Assembly: GCF_003260195.1 (NCBI RefSeq)
Contig: NZ_QEIH01000005.1
Coordinates: forward strand, 310,001-374,000
Length of the DNA stretch: 64,000 bases
DNA from: Lutibacter citreus
GTDB taxonomy: Bacteria > Bacteroidota > Bacteroidia > Flavobacteriales > Flavobacteriaceae
Direction of reading: 5' to 3'
Made by a program: the position numbers and the translations under genes. Below are positions 47,247 through 56,564 of this stretch, one piece after another. Position 1 is the first letter of the stretch, and every line of letters starts with the position of its first letter. Below the pieces are notes generated by a model. The model was not told where the DNA came from, ran no database searches, and was given only the letters and a program-made list of their open reading frames with translations.

Positions 47247-47254
47247 TATATTTG
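47247..47254 (+). promoter_or_regulatory. -7 element almost touching the start codon (near-leaderless transcript)
   Basis: TATATTTG fits TAnnTTTG exactly and ends 7 nt before the ATG at 47262. The predicted mRNA would have a leader of only a few bases. Confidence 0.5.
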
Positions 47255-47261
47255 GAGTTGT

Positions 47262-48125
47262 ATGAATAAGGTGAAAATCATAGAATGTCCTAGAGATGCT
47301 ATGCAGGGAATAAAAACTCATTTTATACCTTCAGAGGCAAAAGCGCAATATATAAATGCCTTATTAAGAGTAGGTTTTGATACTATAGATTTTGGAAGTT
47401 TCGTTTCTCCAAAGGCTATTCCTCAGATGAGAGACACATCTAAAGTACTTTCTTTACTAGATTTATCTAAAACAGAAAGTAAATTGTTGGCTATAGTTGC
47501 TAATTTAAGAGGGGCTCAAGATGCTTCTAAATTTGAAGAAATTAATTATTTAGGATATCCGTTTTCTATTTCTGAGATATTTCAAATGCGTAATACAGGA
47601 AAAACTATTGCGGAATCGGTAGTTATATTGAACCAAATTTTAGAAATAGCAGATAAAACTTCAAAAGAGGTAGTTGCGTATTTATCTATGGGTTTTGGGA
47701 ATCCTTATGGAGACCCTTGGAATGTTGAAATTGTTTCTAAATGGACAGAAAAACTTTCAGAAATGGGAGTTAAGATACTTTCATTATCTGATACAATTGG
47801 AAGTTCTACACCAAATGATATAGGACATCTTTTTTCTAATTTAATTCCAAAATACCCAAATATTGAATTTGGTGCACATTTACACACAACACCTAATTCT
47901 TGGTTTGAAAAAGTTGATGCAGCTTACAAAGCGGGTTGTCATCGTTTTGATGGAGCTATTAAAGGGTATGGAGGTTGCCCAATGGCAAAAGATGAACTAA
48001 CTGGTAATATGCCTACAGAAAAGTTAGTTTCTTATTTTAATCAACAAAAAGCCTATACAAATGTAAATGCAATGTGCTTTGAAAGTTCTTATAATGAGGC
48101 TTTAAAATTATTTAATTCTATTTAA
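47262..48125 (+). CDS. Hydroxymethylglutaryl-CoA lyase-like enzyme
   Basis: A 287-aa HMGL-like TIM barrel. The first strand has IIECPRDAMQG (R and D of the PRDG-type motif), the metal-binding H-x-H is in FGAHLHTTP, and the C-terminal loop GYGGCPMAKDELTGNMPTE carries the catalytic Cys, as in HMG-CoA lyases (leucine breakdown). The chosen ATG follows an exact -7 element by 7 nt; the frame extends six codons upstream to a TTG. No other leucine-degradation genes are nearby, so related aldol-lyase activities cannot be excluded. Confidence 0.88.
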   Translation: MNKVKIIECPRDAMQGIKTHFIPSEAKAQYINALLRVGFDTIDFGSFVSPKAIPQMRDTSKVLSLLDLSKTESKLLAIVANLRGAQDASKFEEINYLGYPFSISEIFQMRNTGKTIAESVVILNQILEIADKTSKEVVAYLSMGFGNPYGDPWNVEIVSKWTEKLSEMGVKILSLSDTIGSSTPNDIGHLFSNLIPKYPNIEFGAHLHTTPNSWFEKVDAAYKAGCHRFDGAIKGYGGCPMAKDELTGNMPTEKLVSYFNQQKAYTNVNAMCFESSYNEALKLFNSI

Positions 48126-48356
48126 TAATCTAATCTTTTTTATTATCAAATTTAGGATTAAAACCTTGTAACTACATAATAGTAACTTTAGTTTCAAAAA
48201 CTTTTTTCATTATTCTTGTTATTTCTGTAAAAACGGAATCCATTTTTTTGTGAGTACTCTTCCTAAGTTTGAATCACAACCGTTTATCTCTATAGAACTC
48301 TATTCTTTAAAAAAATATACACTTCAAATTTAAAAAGTTGTTTAATTATTGAATAT
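48126..48356. other. Left part of the gene-free stretch before the porin operon
   Basis: About 230 AT-rich bases where I see no gene. Together with the regulatory part described next, the gap is 347 nt. Confidence 0.5.
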
Positions 48357-48370
48357 ATGACATCTGTCAT
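48357..48370. promoter_or_regulatory. CRP/FNR-family operator upstream of the porin operon
   Basis: ATGA-CATCTG-TCAT has the TGA-N6-TCA core, as upstream of pflB, and both sites end TGTCAT. Its centre (48363.5) is about 70 nt before the start predicted from the -7 element at 48421-48428, a usual class I activator distance. Two more palindromic pieces (ACTAT-TT-ATAGT at 48371-48382 and ACTATAGT at 48409-48416) lie between the site and the promoter. Confidence 0.5.
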
Positions 48371-48420
48371 ACTATTTATAGTAATTCTAAATAAGCTATT
48401 GTTATGTTACTATAGTTACA

Positions 48421-48428
48421 TATATTTG
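48421..48428 (+). promoter_or_regulatory. Predicted -7 element of the porin operon
   Basis: TATATTTG fits TAnnTTTG exactly and leaves about 40 nt of leader before the ATG at 48473. Confidence 0.65.
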
Positions 48429-48472
48429 CTGCGTAATTTAAAATAAGTCTAAATAAGAATAACTAAGTAAAC

Positions 48473-49615
48473 ATGAAAAATTTAAAATTATTAGTAGTAG
48501 CATTATTAATTGCAGTAGTAGGTTACTCACAAGATCAACAAACAAATTTATATCAAAATTCGGGAAATAGATTATTAAACAACCAAACACAAAACGGAAT
48601 TACAATTGGTGGTTATGGTCAGATTGATTATAATGAGGGAGATGGTTCTAAAGCTGGAAATTTAGATGTACATAGGTTAGTTTTATTGTTTGCCTATAAA
48701 TTTAATGATAAGGTTAGTTTTTTAACTGAAGTTGAATATGAACATGTTAAAGAAGTTTATGTTGAACAAGCTTTTGTAAAATATAGAGCTACTGAGAGTT
48801 TAAATGTTTTAGCTGGTTTAATGCTTGTACCCATGGGAATTGTTAATGAATTTCACGAGCCAACAACTTATTATGGTGTGGAACGTCCAAATGTTGATAA
48901 GTATATTGTACCAACAACATGGAGAGAATTAGGAATTGGGGTTTCAGGAAGAATTGATAATGCCTCTTTAAAATATCAAGCATATTTATTTAATGGATTT
49001 AAATCTTTTGGTGATGGAGCAGGAGTATTAAGAGGATCAGATGGTTTAAGAAAAGGTCGTCAAAAAGGAGCAGAATCTGTAATTAACTCTCCAAATTTTT
49101 CTGCTAAATTAGATTATTATGGAATTAGAGGATTAAGGGTAGGTTTGTCCGGTTATTTTGGAAATACGCAAACAGATGATGCTTTAGTAGATGATTCTAC
49201 TGTTGGTGTTTCTATGATTGGATTAGATGCCAGATATAAATATAATAATCTTGAATTAAGAGGCCAATATATAAATACAAGTTTATCGGATACCGAAGAA
49301 TATAATTTGTTAACTGGTAAAGATTTAGGTTCTAAAATGAATGGTCTTTATGGTGAAGTTGCTTATAGTTTTGATTTGAAAGGTGTTGAAAAATTAACTC
49401 CTTTTTTAAGATATGAGAAACACAATACACATGCAGAAACTGAAGGAAGTTTAGTTGCAAATGAAGCATATGATAGAGATGAAATAATTTTTGGATTAAA
49501 TTATAAAGTTGCAAACGGTGTAGCCTTTAAAGCTGATTATCAATTAATGAACAATGCTCTTTCAGGAAGTGATACATCAAAACAGTTTAATGCAGGTGTT
49601 GCAATTTGGTTCTAA
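48473..49615 (+). CDS. Outer-membrane porin (phosphate-selective porin O/P-like)
   Basis: A 380-aa protein with a signal peptide (1-~20, ending VVGYSQ) and alternating beta strands typical of a 16- to 18-stranded barrel. It ends in an aromatic-terminated strand (AGVAIWF). Motifs GYGQIDYNE, the TEVEYEH...VEQAFVKY strand pair and GLMLVPMGIVNEFHEP recall the Porin_O_P family. The substrate is unknown and need not be phosphate. It is first in a probable operon with an FMN-binding protein and a four-helix membrane protein, behind a CRP/FNR-type site. Confidence 0.85.
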   Translation: MKNLKLLVVALLIAVVGYSQDQQTNLYQNSGNRLLNNQTQNGITIGGYGQIDYNEGDGSKAGNLDVHRLVLLFAYKFNDKVSFLTEVEYEHVKEVYVEQAFVKYRATESLNVLAGLMLVPMGIVNEFHEPTTYYGVERPNVDKYIVPTTWRELGIGVSGRIDNASLKYQAYLFNGFKSFGDGAGVLRGSDGLRKGRQKGAESVINSPNFSAKLDYYGIRGLRVGLSGYFGNTQTDDALVDDSTVGVSMIGLDARYKYNNLELRGQYINTSLSDTEEYNLLTGKDLGSKMNGLYGEVAYSFDLKGVEKLTPFLRYEKHNTHAETEGSLVANEAYDRDEIIFGLNYKVANGVAFKADYQLMNNALSGSDTSKQFNAGVAIWF

Positions 49616-49631
49616 TTTAATATTCAGTTTT

Positions 49632-49686
49632 ATGTCATATTGAGTTTATTGAAATATTTTAAGTTCGATAAGCTCAATTTGACAAT
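49632..49686. repeat. Small inverted repeat between porin and FMN-binding gene
   Basis: TGTCATATTGAG (49633-49644) and CTCAATTTGACA (49672-49683) are complementary except for one base, with inner TTATTGAAATATTTTAAG-like pairing. It resembles the ends of the dispersed repeats but has a different interior. It could act as a read-through hairpin in the operon. Confidence 0.6.
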
Positions 49687-49813
49687 TATTTATTTAAAAA
49701 ATAGTATTATTACATTTCAATTTATGAAACGAGCATGCGAAAAAGTTTATTCTTCAAAAGAAACGATAAATAGTAAACAAGATGTATTTGTTGGGAAAAA
49801 AATATATGAACAC

Positions 49814-50338
49814 ATGAAAAAAGTAATTTTTATAGCGGTTTTATTGGTTGTTTTTTCTGGATTTAAATCTTTAAATAGAGTAGATAAAATAATAGCTAAG
49901 GAAATTAAAGAGGTTTTTGAAATTGAGAATTTTAATAAAGAGATAGTTGAAATTCCAATTGAAGTAAATTCTTCTTTACCTGTAAAAATATCAGAAACAA
50001 ATTTTTATAAACTGACTGCAAATCAAGAATATATTGGTTATTATTATTTCGGGCAGGCATATGGAAAAGCTGATTTTTTCGATTTTATTGTAATTTTGAA
50101 TAAAGATTTAATAGTTTCAAAAGTAAAAATTATTACCTACAGAGAAGACCATGGAGGAGAGGTTGGAAGTAAGCGTTGGCTTAAACAATTTATAGGTACA
50201 GATTATAATCAAGAGTTAAAATATCAAAAAGATATTGCTGCAATATCAGGAGCAACAATATCGGCAAAATCAATGACAAATCAGGTAAACAGATTTCTGA
50301 AGACAATAAGTATGTTACATAACAAAGAGCTTTTATAA
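49814..50338 (+). CDS. FMN-binding domain protein with a flavinylation motif
   Basis: A 174-aa extracytosolic protein. I chose the ATG at 49814 because it gives MKKVIFIAVLLVVFSG, a clean signal peptide/anchor; the frame is open upstream through a repeat and lacks family similarity there. The rest is an FMN_bind domain like RnfG/NqrC, with DHGGEVGSKRWLKQFIG and, near the end, DIAAISGATISA. The Thr of SGAT (T148) is the position to which ApbE attaches FMN covalently in that family. It is followed by a 4-TM protein whose ATG overlaps its stop (TAATG), so the two are translationally coupled. Electron transfer outside the cytoplasm is the likely role. Confidence 0.8.
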   Translation: MKKVIFIAVLLVVFSGFKSLNRVDKIIAKEIKEVFEIENFNKEIVEIPIEVNSSLPVKISETNFYKLTANQEYIGYYYFGQAYGKADFFDFIVILNKDLIVSKVKIITYREDHGGEVGSKRWLKQFIGTDYNQELKYQKDIAAISGATISAKSMTNQVNRFLKTISMLHNKELL

Positions 50339-50829
50339 TGGAATTTCATGGTTTAATTCACTTATTTCCAAGAGAAGTAAAAGTTGTTATTGCTGCTTTT
50401 ATTTTAACACTTAGTATTGGGTTTTATGGAGGTTTAAGTTTTGTAAGATCAACAACATCAATGTCTTCAGACGGAATTGAAACCCGCTACTTGGGTAATG
50501 AAGATGATGAGAACGCTGATGTTATGAAATTTAAAAAAAGTAAAGGAGAGATTCTTACTGTAGTTCATAATCATATTCTTTCTTTGTCTGTAATTTTCTT
50601 TTTATTATCATTAATTCTTTCAACAACTTCAATAAATAAAAAGCTTAAGTACTTTTTAATGATTGAGCCATTTTTTTCATTGGTACTTACCTTTGGAGGT
50701 ATTTATTTATTATGGAGTGGTATTATTTGGTTTAAGTATATAGTTGTTTTTTCTGGTATATTAATGACACTTAGTTTTGTATTGGCTACTATTTCAATAT
50801 TACACCAGCTTTTCTTTTCAAAATCATAA
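50338..50829 (+). CDS. Small four-helix membrane protein coupled to the FMN-binding gene
   Basis: A 163-aa protein I do not recognise. Hydrophobic helices lie at ~15-37, ~82-101, ~106-130 and ~133-157. Between helix 1 and 2 a polar loop (~38-78) is rich in acidic residues. Histidines at the helix ends (H4, H8, H78, H80, H157) could ligate haem or quinone, which would fit an electron donor to the flavoprotein, but there is no CxxCH or other haem signature. The start codon overlaps the previous stop, which ties it to the FMN-binding gene. Confidence 0.7.
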   Translation: MEFHGLIHLFPREVKVVIAAFILTLSIGFYGGLSFVRSTTSMSSDGIETRYLGNEDDENADVMKFKKSKGEILTVVHNHILSLSVIFFLLSLILSTTSINKKLKYFLMIEPFFSLVLTFGGIYLLWSGIIWFKYIVVFSGILMTLSFVLATISILHQLFFSKS

Positions 50830-50886
50830 AGTAATTTTTAGTTTTCTAGAATTATCTTGTATTTTTAAGGTTCAATAAATTGAATC

Positions 50887-52395
50887 ATGAAAAAAATCAC
50901 TTTTTTATTATTTTGGGTTTCACTTATTTTGATTTCTTGTACAAAGAAATCTGAAACTATCAATTTTACTTTTATTCAGCTAAATGATGTTTATGAAATA
51001 GCACCTTTAGAAGGAGGGAAGGTTTGTGGAATGGCTAGAGTTGAAAAATTACATAAAGATCTTTTAAAAGAAAATCCAAATACGTTTATGTTTCTTGCAG
51101 GTGATTTTTTAAATCCGTCGTTATTAGGAACTTTAAAATATAAAGGAGAACGCATTAAAGGACGCCAAATGATTGAAGTTATGAATGCTATGAACTTTGA
51201 TTTAGTGGCTTTTGGAAATCATGAGTTTGATTTAAATGAAAGTGATTTACAAAAAAGATTGAATGAATCAACGTTTCAATGGATTGCAACTAATCAAGTT
51301 CATAATGTAGGAAATTTGACAGAACGATTTGCAGTTATTAAAAATGGTAAAAAAGTTGAAATACCTAAGACTGTTACTTTTAATGTTAAAAACAAAAGTG
51401 GGAATTCAATAAATATTGGTTTTTTTAGTGCTTGTTTAAATTCAACACCTAAAGATTATGTTGATTATGGAGATTTTTATGAGTCAGCAAAATTTGCATA
51501 CAATAGTTTAAAGCCAAAAACAGATATTGTTTTTGGACTGACTCATTTGGCAATTGAACAAGATAAATTGGTTGCTCAAATGTTACCAGAAGTACCCCTA
51601 ATTATGGGAGGTCATGAACATTTAAATATGTCGGTTCCTGTTGGGAAAGGCAAAATAACAAAGGCAGATGCAAATGCAAAAACTGTTTATGTTCATAGAA
51701 TTTCATTTAATACCAAAACCAAAGAAACTACAATAAATTCTGAATTAGTTCCTATAACTCCAGAAACAGGTGAGGATGAGAAGGTTGCAGGAATTGTTCA
51801 GAAATGGAATATACTTTTAGATGATAAAATTAAAGAAATTTTACCTGATCCTAATGAAGTTATTTATGTGGCAAAAGAACCATTAGATGGTAGAGACACT
51901 CCTGTAAGAAGTAAACAAACTAATTTAGGTGCAATTATTACAAAAGCAATGGCTTATAGTTTTAATAATGATGTTGATTGTGCTATTGTAAATGGAGGTT
52001 CCATAAGAATTGATGATCAATTATTTGGAGATATTACTGGGATTGATATTTTTAGAGTATTACCATTTGGAGGTGAAGTATTAAAAGTAGAACTTAAAGG
52101 AAGTCTGCTAAAAAAAGCATTAAATTATGGTCGTTTAAAAGCAGGTAAAGGGGCTTATTTACAAATGTATAATGTTAATTATGAGAAGGATAATAAAAAA
52201 TGGTTGGTAAATGAAGTTGAAATAGTTGACAGTAAAATTTACAAAGTAGCAGTAAGTGATTATTTAATGAAAGGATTTGATATTCCATTTTTAAAGCCAA
52301 GTAATAAACAAGTTATAAAAGTTTATAAAAATAATGGAGGTGATTTAGCTAAGGATATTAGAAAGGCTATAATCAGTTACTTACAAAACTTATAA
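50887..52395 (+). CDS. 5'-nucleotidase/UshA-like metallophosphatase lipoprotein
   Basis: A 502-aa lipoprotein (lipobox ISC, C18). The N-terminal calcineurin-like phosphatase domain has FIQLNDVYE (near the usual D-x-H motif; here NDVY), GDFLNPSLL, FGNHEFD and GGHEH metal motifs. The C-terminal 5'-nucleotidase domain includes NGGSIRIDD and FGGEVLKVELKG. It should release phosphate or sugars from nucleotides outside the cytoplasmic membrane. The first metal motif lacks the His of D-x-H, so metal use may differ from UshA. It is 57 nt after the 4-TM gene and may be co-transcribed, although the role need not be linked. Confidence 0.85.
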   Translation: MKKITFLLFWVSLILISCTKKSETINFTFIQLNDVYEIAPLEGGKVCGMARVEKLHKDLLKENPNTFMFLAGDFLNPSLLGTLKYKGERIKGRQMIEVMNAMNFDLVAFGNHEFDLNESDLQKRLNESTFQWIATNQVHNVGNLTERFAVIKNGKKVEIPKTVTFNVKNKSGNSINIGFFSACLNSTPKDYVDYGDFYESAKFAYNSLKPKTDIVFGLTHLAIEQDKLVAQMLPEVPLIMGGHEHLNMSVPVGKGKITKADANAKTVYVHRISFNTKTKETTINSELVPITPETGEDEKVAGIVQKWNILLDDKIKEILPDPNEVIYVAKEPLDGRDTPVRSKQTNLGAIITKAMAYSFNNDVDCAIVNGGSIRIDDQLFGDITGIDIFRVLPFGGEVLKVELKGSLLKKALNYGRLKAGKGAYLQMYNVNYEKDNKKWLVNEVEIVDSKIYKVAVSDYLMKGFDIPFLKPSNKQVIKVYKNNGGDLAKDIRKAIISYLQNL

Positions 52396-52425
52396 GATAA
52401 TTTTAGGTATTTAATTTAAATAGTC

Positions 52426-52433
52426 TAAATTTG
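52426..52433 (+). promoter_or_regulatory. Predicted -7 element of guaB
   Basis: TAAATTTG fits TAnnTTTG exactly, 30 nt before the ATG. Confidence 0.6.
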
Positions 52434-52451
52434 CACGCAATTAATTTCTAA

Positions 52452-53933
<1,482 letters not shown>

Positions 53934-53953
53934 TATTTGAAACATATTATAAT

Positions 53954-53986
53954 AAAAAAATCCAGTGTTATACTGGATTTTTTGTT
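53954..53986. terminator. guaB terminator
   Basis: ATCCAGT (53960-53966) pairs with ACTGGAT around GTTAT, between seven A and a T run. Confidence 0.9.
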
Positions 53987-54248
53987 TTATGAAACCTTAA
54001 ATGTTCTATAGTTTGTTTTATTTAAAAAATTAAACTAAAAATATATAAGTCAAAATAAATTTTCCTTTAAGTTGAAGTTTTAGGTCCTAAAGTTTAATGT
54101 AAATAAAAAAATAGTTAAAAATTTGTTAGATGTTTTAGTTACTACCGACGAAGCATTTAATTTTACTATTTTTATAAAATAATAGGAAGTTACTATAATT
54201 AGTAAAGAAACATATTTAAATCTTATTTAAAAGAATTAATAAATTTTA
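53987..54248. other. Gene-free stretch between guaB and bshC
   Basis: About 260 bases with no visible reading frame. It must contain the bshC promoter, but no single -7 element stands out. Confidence 0.5.
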
Positions 54249-55838
54249 ATGAAAATACATACCATACCATTTCAAGAAACAGGTTATTTTTCTAGTTTAA
54301 TAGGTGATTATTTAAATAAAGATGGAAAAATAAGTGATTTTTACGGAAATTTTCCAGACATAGTAGGTTTTAAAAATCAAATAAAACTTAAAGAAAATTT
54401 TCTTTCTGAAAAAAGGGAACAATTGGTTAATACACTTAATAAACAATGCAAAAGCATAAATTTAAGTGAGAAATCGCAAAATAATATAGACGCTTTAATA
54501 AGTAGTAATACATTTACAATTACTACAGGGCATCAATTAAATATTTTTACAGGGCCACTTTATTTCTTGTATAAAATTGTTTCTACAATAAATTTAGCTG
54601 AGCAATTAAAAACTGAATTTCCTGAAAATAATTTTGTCCCAGTTTATTGGATGGCAACTGAAGATCACGACTTTGAAGAAATAAACTACTTTAATTTTAA
54701 AGGTAAAAAAGTTGTTTGGGATAGAGCTAGTAGTGGAGGTGTAGGAAGGTTAGATACAGAAGGTTTTGATATTGTATTTGAATCTTTTTCTGAAGAATTA
54801 GGAAACTCTAACAATGCGAAGTTTATTAAAAATTTATTTAAGGAAGCTTATCTTCAACACAAGAATTTAACTGAAGCTACACGATATTTGGTAAATAAAC
54901 TTTTTGGACAATACGGTTTAGTAATTGTTGATGGAGATGAAAAAGAATTAAAAAAACAATTTTCTCCAATTGTAAAAGATGAATTATTAAATAAAACCTC
55001 TTTTGCAGAAGTATCTAAAACTAATGAAAGGTTAGGTGAAAATTATAATATTCAGGTTAATCCAAGAGAAATTAATTTATTCTATTTAAAGGATAATCTT
55101 AGAGAACGTATAGTTTTTGAAAAAGAATTATATAAAGTTAATAATACAAATCTTGTATTTTCAGAAGATGAAATTATTAATGAATTGAATAAATACCCAG
55201 AAAGGTTTAGCCCTAATGTAATAATGAGGCCAGTTTATCAAGAAACAATTTTACCAAATTTATGTTATATTGGTGGAGGTGGAGAATTGGCTTATTGGTT
55301 TCAATTAAAGGATTATTTTAATAAAATTGACACTCCGTTTCCTATATTGTTACTTCGTAATTCTGTGTTGTTGGTATCAGAAAAACAAGTAATAAAATTA
55401 AAAAAGCTGAATGTTTCAATATTTGAGTTATTCAATAAACAAGAGTTATTGGCTGATAAAAAAGTAAAAGAAATTTCTAATATTAAGATAGATTTTTCTG
55501 AACAGAAAGAAGCTTTAAATAAGCAATTTGAAAAATTAAAACAAATAGCAAAGTTAACTGATGCTTCTTTTATTGGAGCCGTGTTGGCACAAGAGAAAAA
55601 ACAAATTAATGGCTTAGAAAAATTAGAAAAAAGACTTTTAAAAGCTCAAAAAAGAAAATATATTGATACACTAGACCGGTTAAAAATAATTCAAGATGAA
55701 TTGTTCCCAAACCAAAGTTTAGAAGAGCGTACTAGAAATTTTTCAGAGATTTATTTAAATTTAGGAGAAAAATTAATACCAATGATATTTGATTCTTTAG
55801 AACCATTAAAATTGGAATTTACAATAATAGAATATTAA
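54249..55838 (+). CDS. bshC: Bacillithiol biosynthesis cysteine-adding enzyme
   Basis: A 529-aa ligase-like protein that adds cysteine to GlcN-malate in the last step of bacillithiol synthesis. The Rossmann-like core motif TTGHQLNIFTGPLYF and YWMATEDHDFEEIN are characteristic. A long coiled-coil (~400-500) is also typical. The gene ends four bases inside the stop region of the converging EF-hand gene. It shows that this bacterium probably uses bacillithiol as its low-molecular-weight thiol, as known for Flavobacteriia. Confidence 0.95.
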   Translation: MKIHTIPFQETGYFSSLIGDYLNKDGKISDFYGNFPDIVGFKNQIKLKENFLSEKREQLVNTLNKQCKSINLSEKSQNNIDALISSNTFTITTGHQLNIFTGPLYFLYKIVSTINLAEQLKTEFPENNFVPVYWMATEDHDFEEINYFNFKGKKVVWDRASSGGVGRLDTEGFDIVFESFSEELGNSNNAKFIKNLFKEAYLQHKNLTEATRYLVNKLFGQYGLVIVDGDEKELKKQFSPIVKDELLNKTSFAEVSKTNERLGENYNIQVNPREINLFYLKDNLRERIVFEKELYKVNNTNLVFSEDEIINELNKYPERFSPNVIMRPVYQETILPNLCYIGGGGELAYWFQLKDYFNKIDTPFPILLLRNSVLLVSEKQVIKLKKLNVSIFELFNKQELLADKKVKEISNIKIDFSEQKEALNKQFEKLKQIAKLTDASFIGAVLAQEKKQINGLEKLEKRLLKAQKRKYIDTLDRLKIIQDELFPNQSLEERTRNFSEIYLNLGEKLIPMIFDSLEPLKLEFTIIEY

Positions 55839-56104
55839 TCTTTAATCTCTGCAACAGCTTTTTTAAACTCTTTCCAACTAATTAGCCCGTCGCCATCTTT
55901 ATCATATCCCTCAATTAATTTTGTAGAGACAAAACCTCGTATAAATCCATTAATTTCTGCTTGTTTTAATAAATTTACAATTTCAGTTTTAGATAACTTT
56001 CCACTTCCTTTTTTATCAAAAAAGTTAAAAGCATCTTCAGGAGAATCAAATTGATTGGTTATTAATATTTGAATTTTCTTTAAAATTTTCTTTTTAGAAG
56101 CCAT
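55835..56104 (-). CDS. Small EF-hand calcium-binding protein
   Basis: An 89-aa cytoplasmic-looking protein with two EF-hand loops, D30-E41 (DKKGSGKLSKTE) and D68-E79 (DKDGDGLISWKE). The second loop is canonical; the first has Lys at position 3 and should bind calcium weakly. It is last in a three-gene unit (with 14- and 20-nt gaps). Its stop overlaps that of bshC by four bases. No signal peptide is present. Confidence 0.8.
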   Translation of the reverse strand: MASKKKILKKIQILITNQFDSPEDAFNFFDKKGSGKLSKTEIVNLLKQAEINGFIRGFVSTKLIEGYDKDGDGLISWKEFKKAVAEIKD

Positions 56105-56118
56105 TTTATAAATGTTTA

Positions 56119-56544
56119 TTAAATTGTTTTAAGAGGTAAAGAAAGCGTATTTAAGTTAAAAAGAATTGTTTCAACCTTTATAGTTTTAATTTTATCTGCT
56201 TCAGATTCGTTTAGTTCAAAATCAATTTCTGTATAATATATATTAGTACCTTTTATTTTATTTGATTCAATATCTGTATTATCAGAATTTAATTTAAGAA
56301 TGTCATTTTTATTAAAATTAAAGGAAAGGGTACATCCAATTCTTTTAATTTTAACAGAAGTATCACCAATAATTATAGTTTTTAAATAAGGGAATCCTCC
56401 AAGTTCTTCAATATCCACATATGCTATATTACTTTCATTTAATGCATATTTTGTACCACCTTGAAAATCGAGTTTATCTAGTGTTTCTAAATTTACAATA
56501 GTTGGAGTTTTTGATTTAAATAATTTTGAAATTGAGAATGCCAT
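56119..56544 (-). CDS. Hypothetical protein between an EF-hand and a Cys/His lipoprotein
   Basis: A 141-aa protein I do not recognise. It starts MAFSISKLFKSKTPTIVNLE and is predicted mostly beta, with many Ile/Asn and no signal peptide, transmembrane helix or cysteine pair. The gene spacing (20 nt before, 14 nt after) shows that it belongs to the small operon. Confidence 0.75.
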   Translation of the reverse strand: MAFSISKLFKSKTPTIVNLETLDKLDFQGGTKYALNESNIAYVDIEELGGFPYLKTIIIGDTSVKIKRIGCTLSFNFNKNDILKLNSDNTDIESNKIKGTNIYYTEIDFELNESEADKIKTIKVETILFNLNTLSLPLKTI

Positions 56545-56564
56545 TTTATTTTATAAAATTAAAA

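Noticed and set aside
49640-49813. Upstream extension of the FMN-binding protein
   Set aside because: It runs through an inverted repeat, has no family similarity and would bury the signal peptide 58 residues inside.
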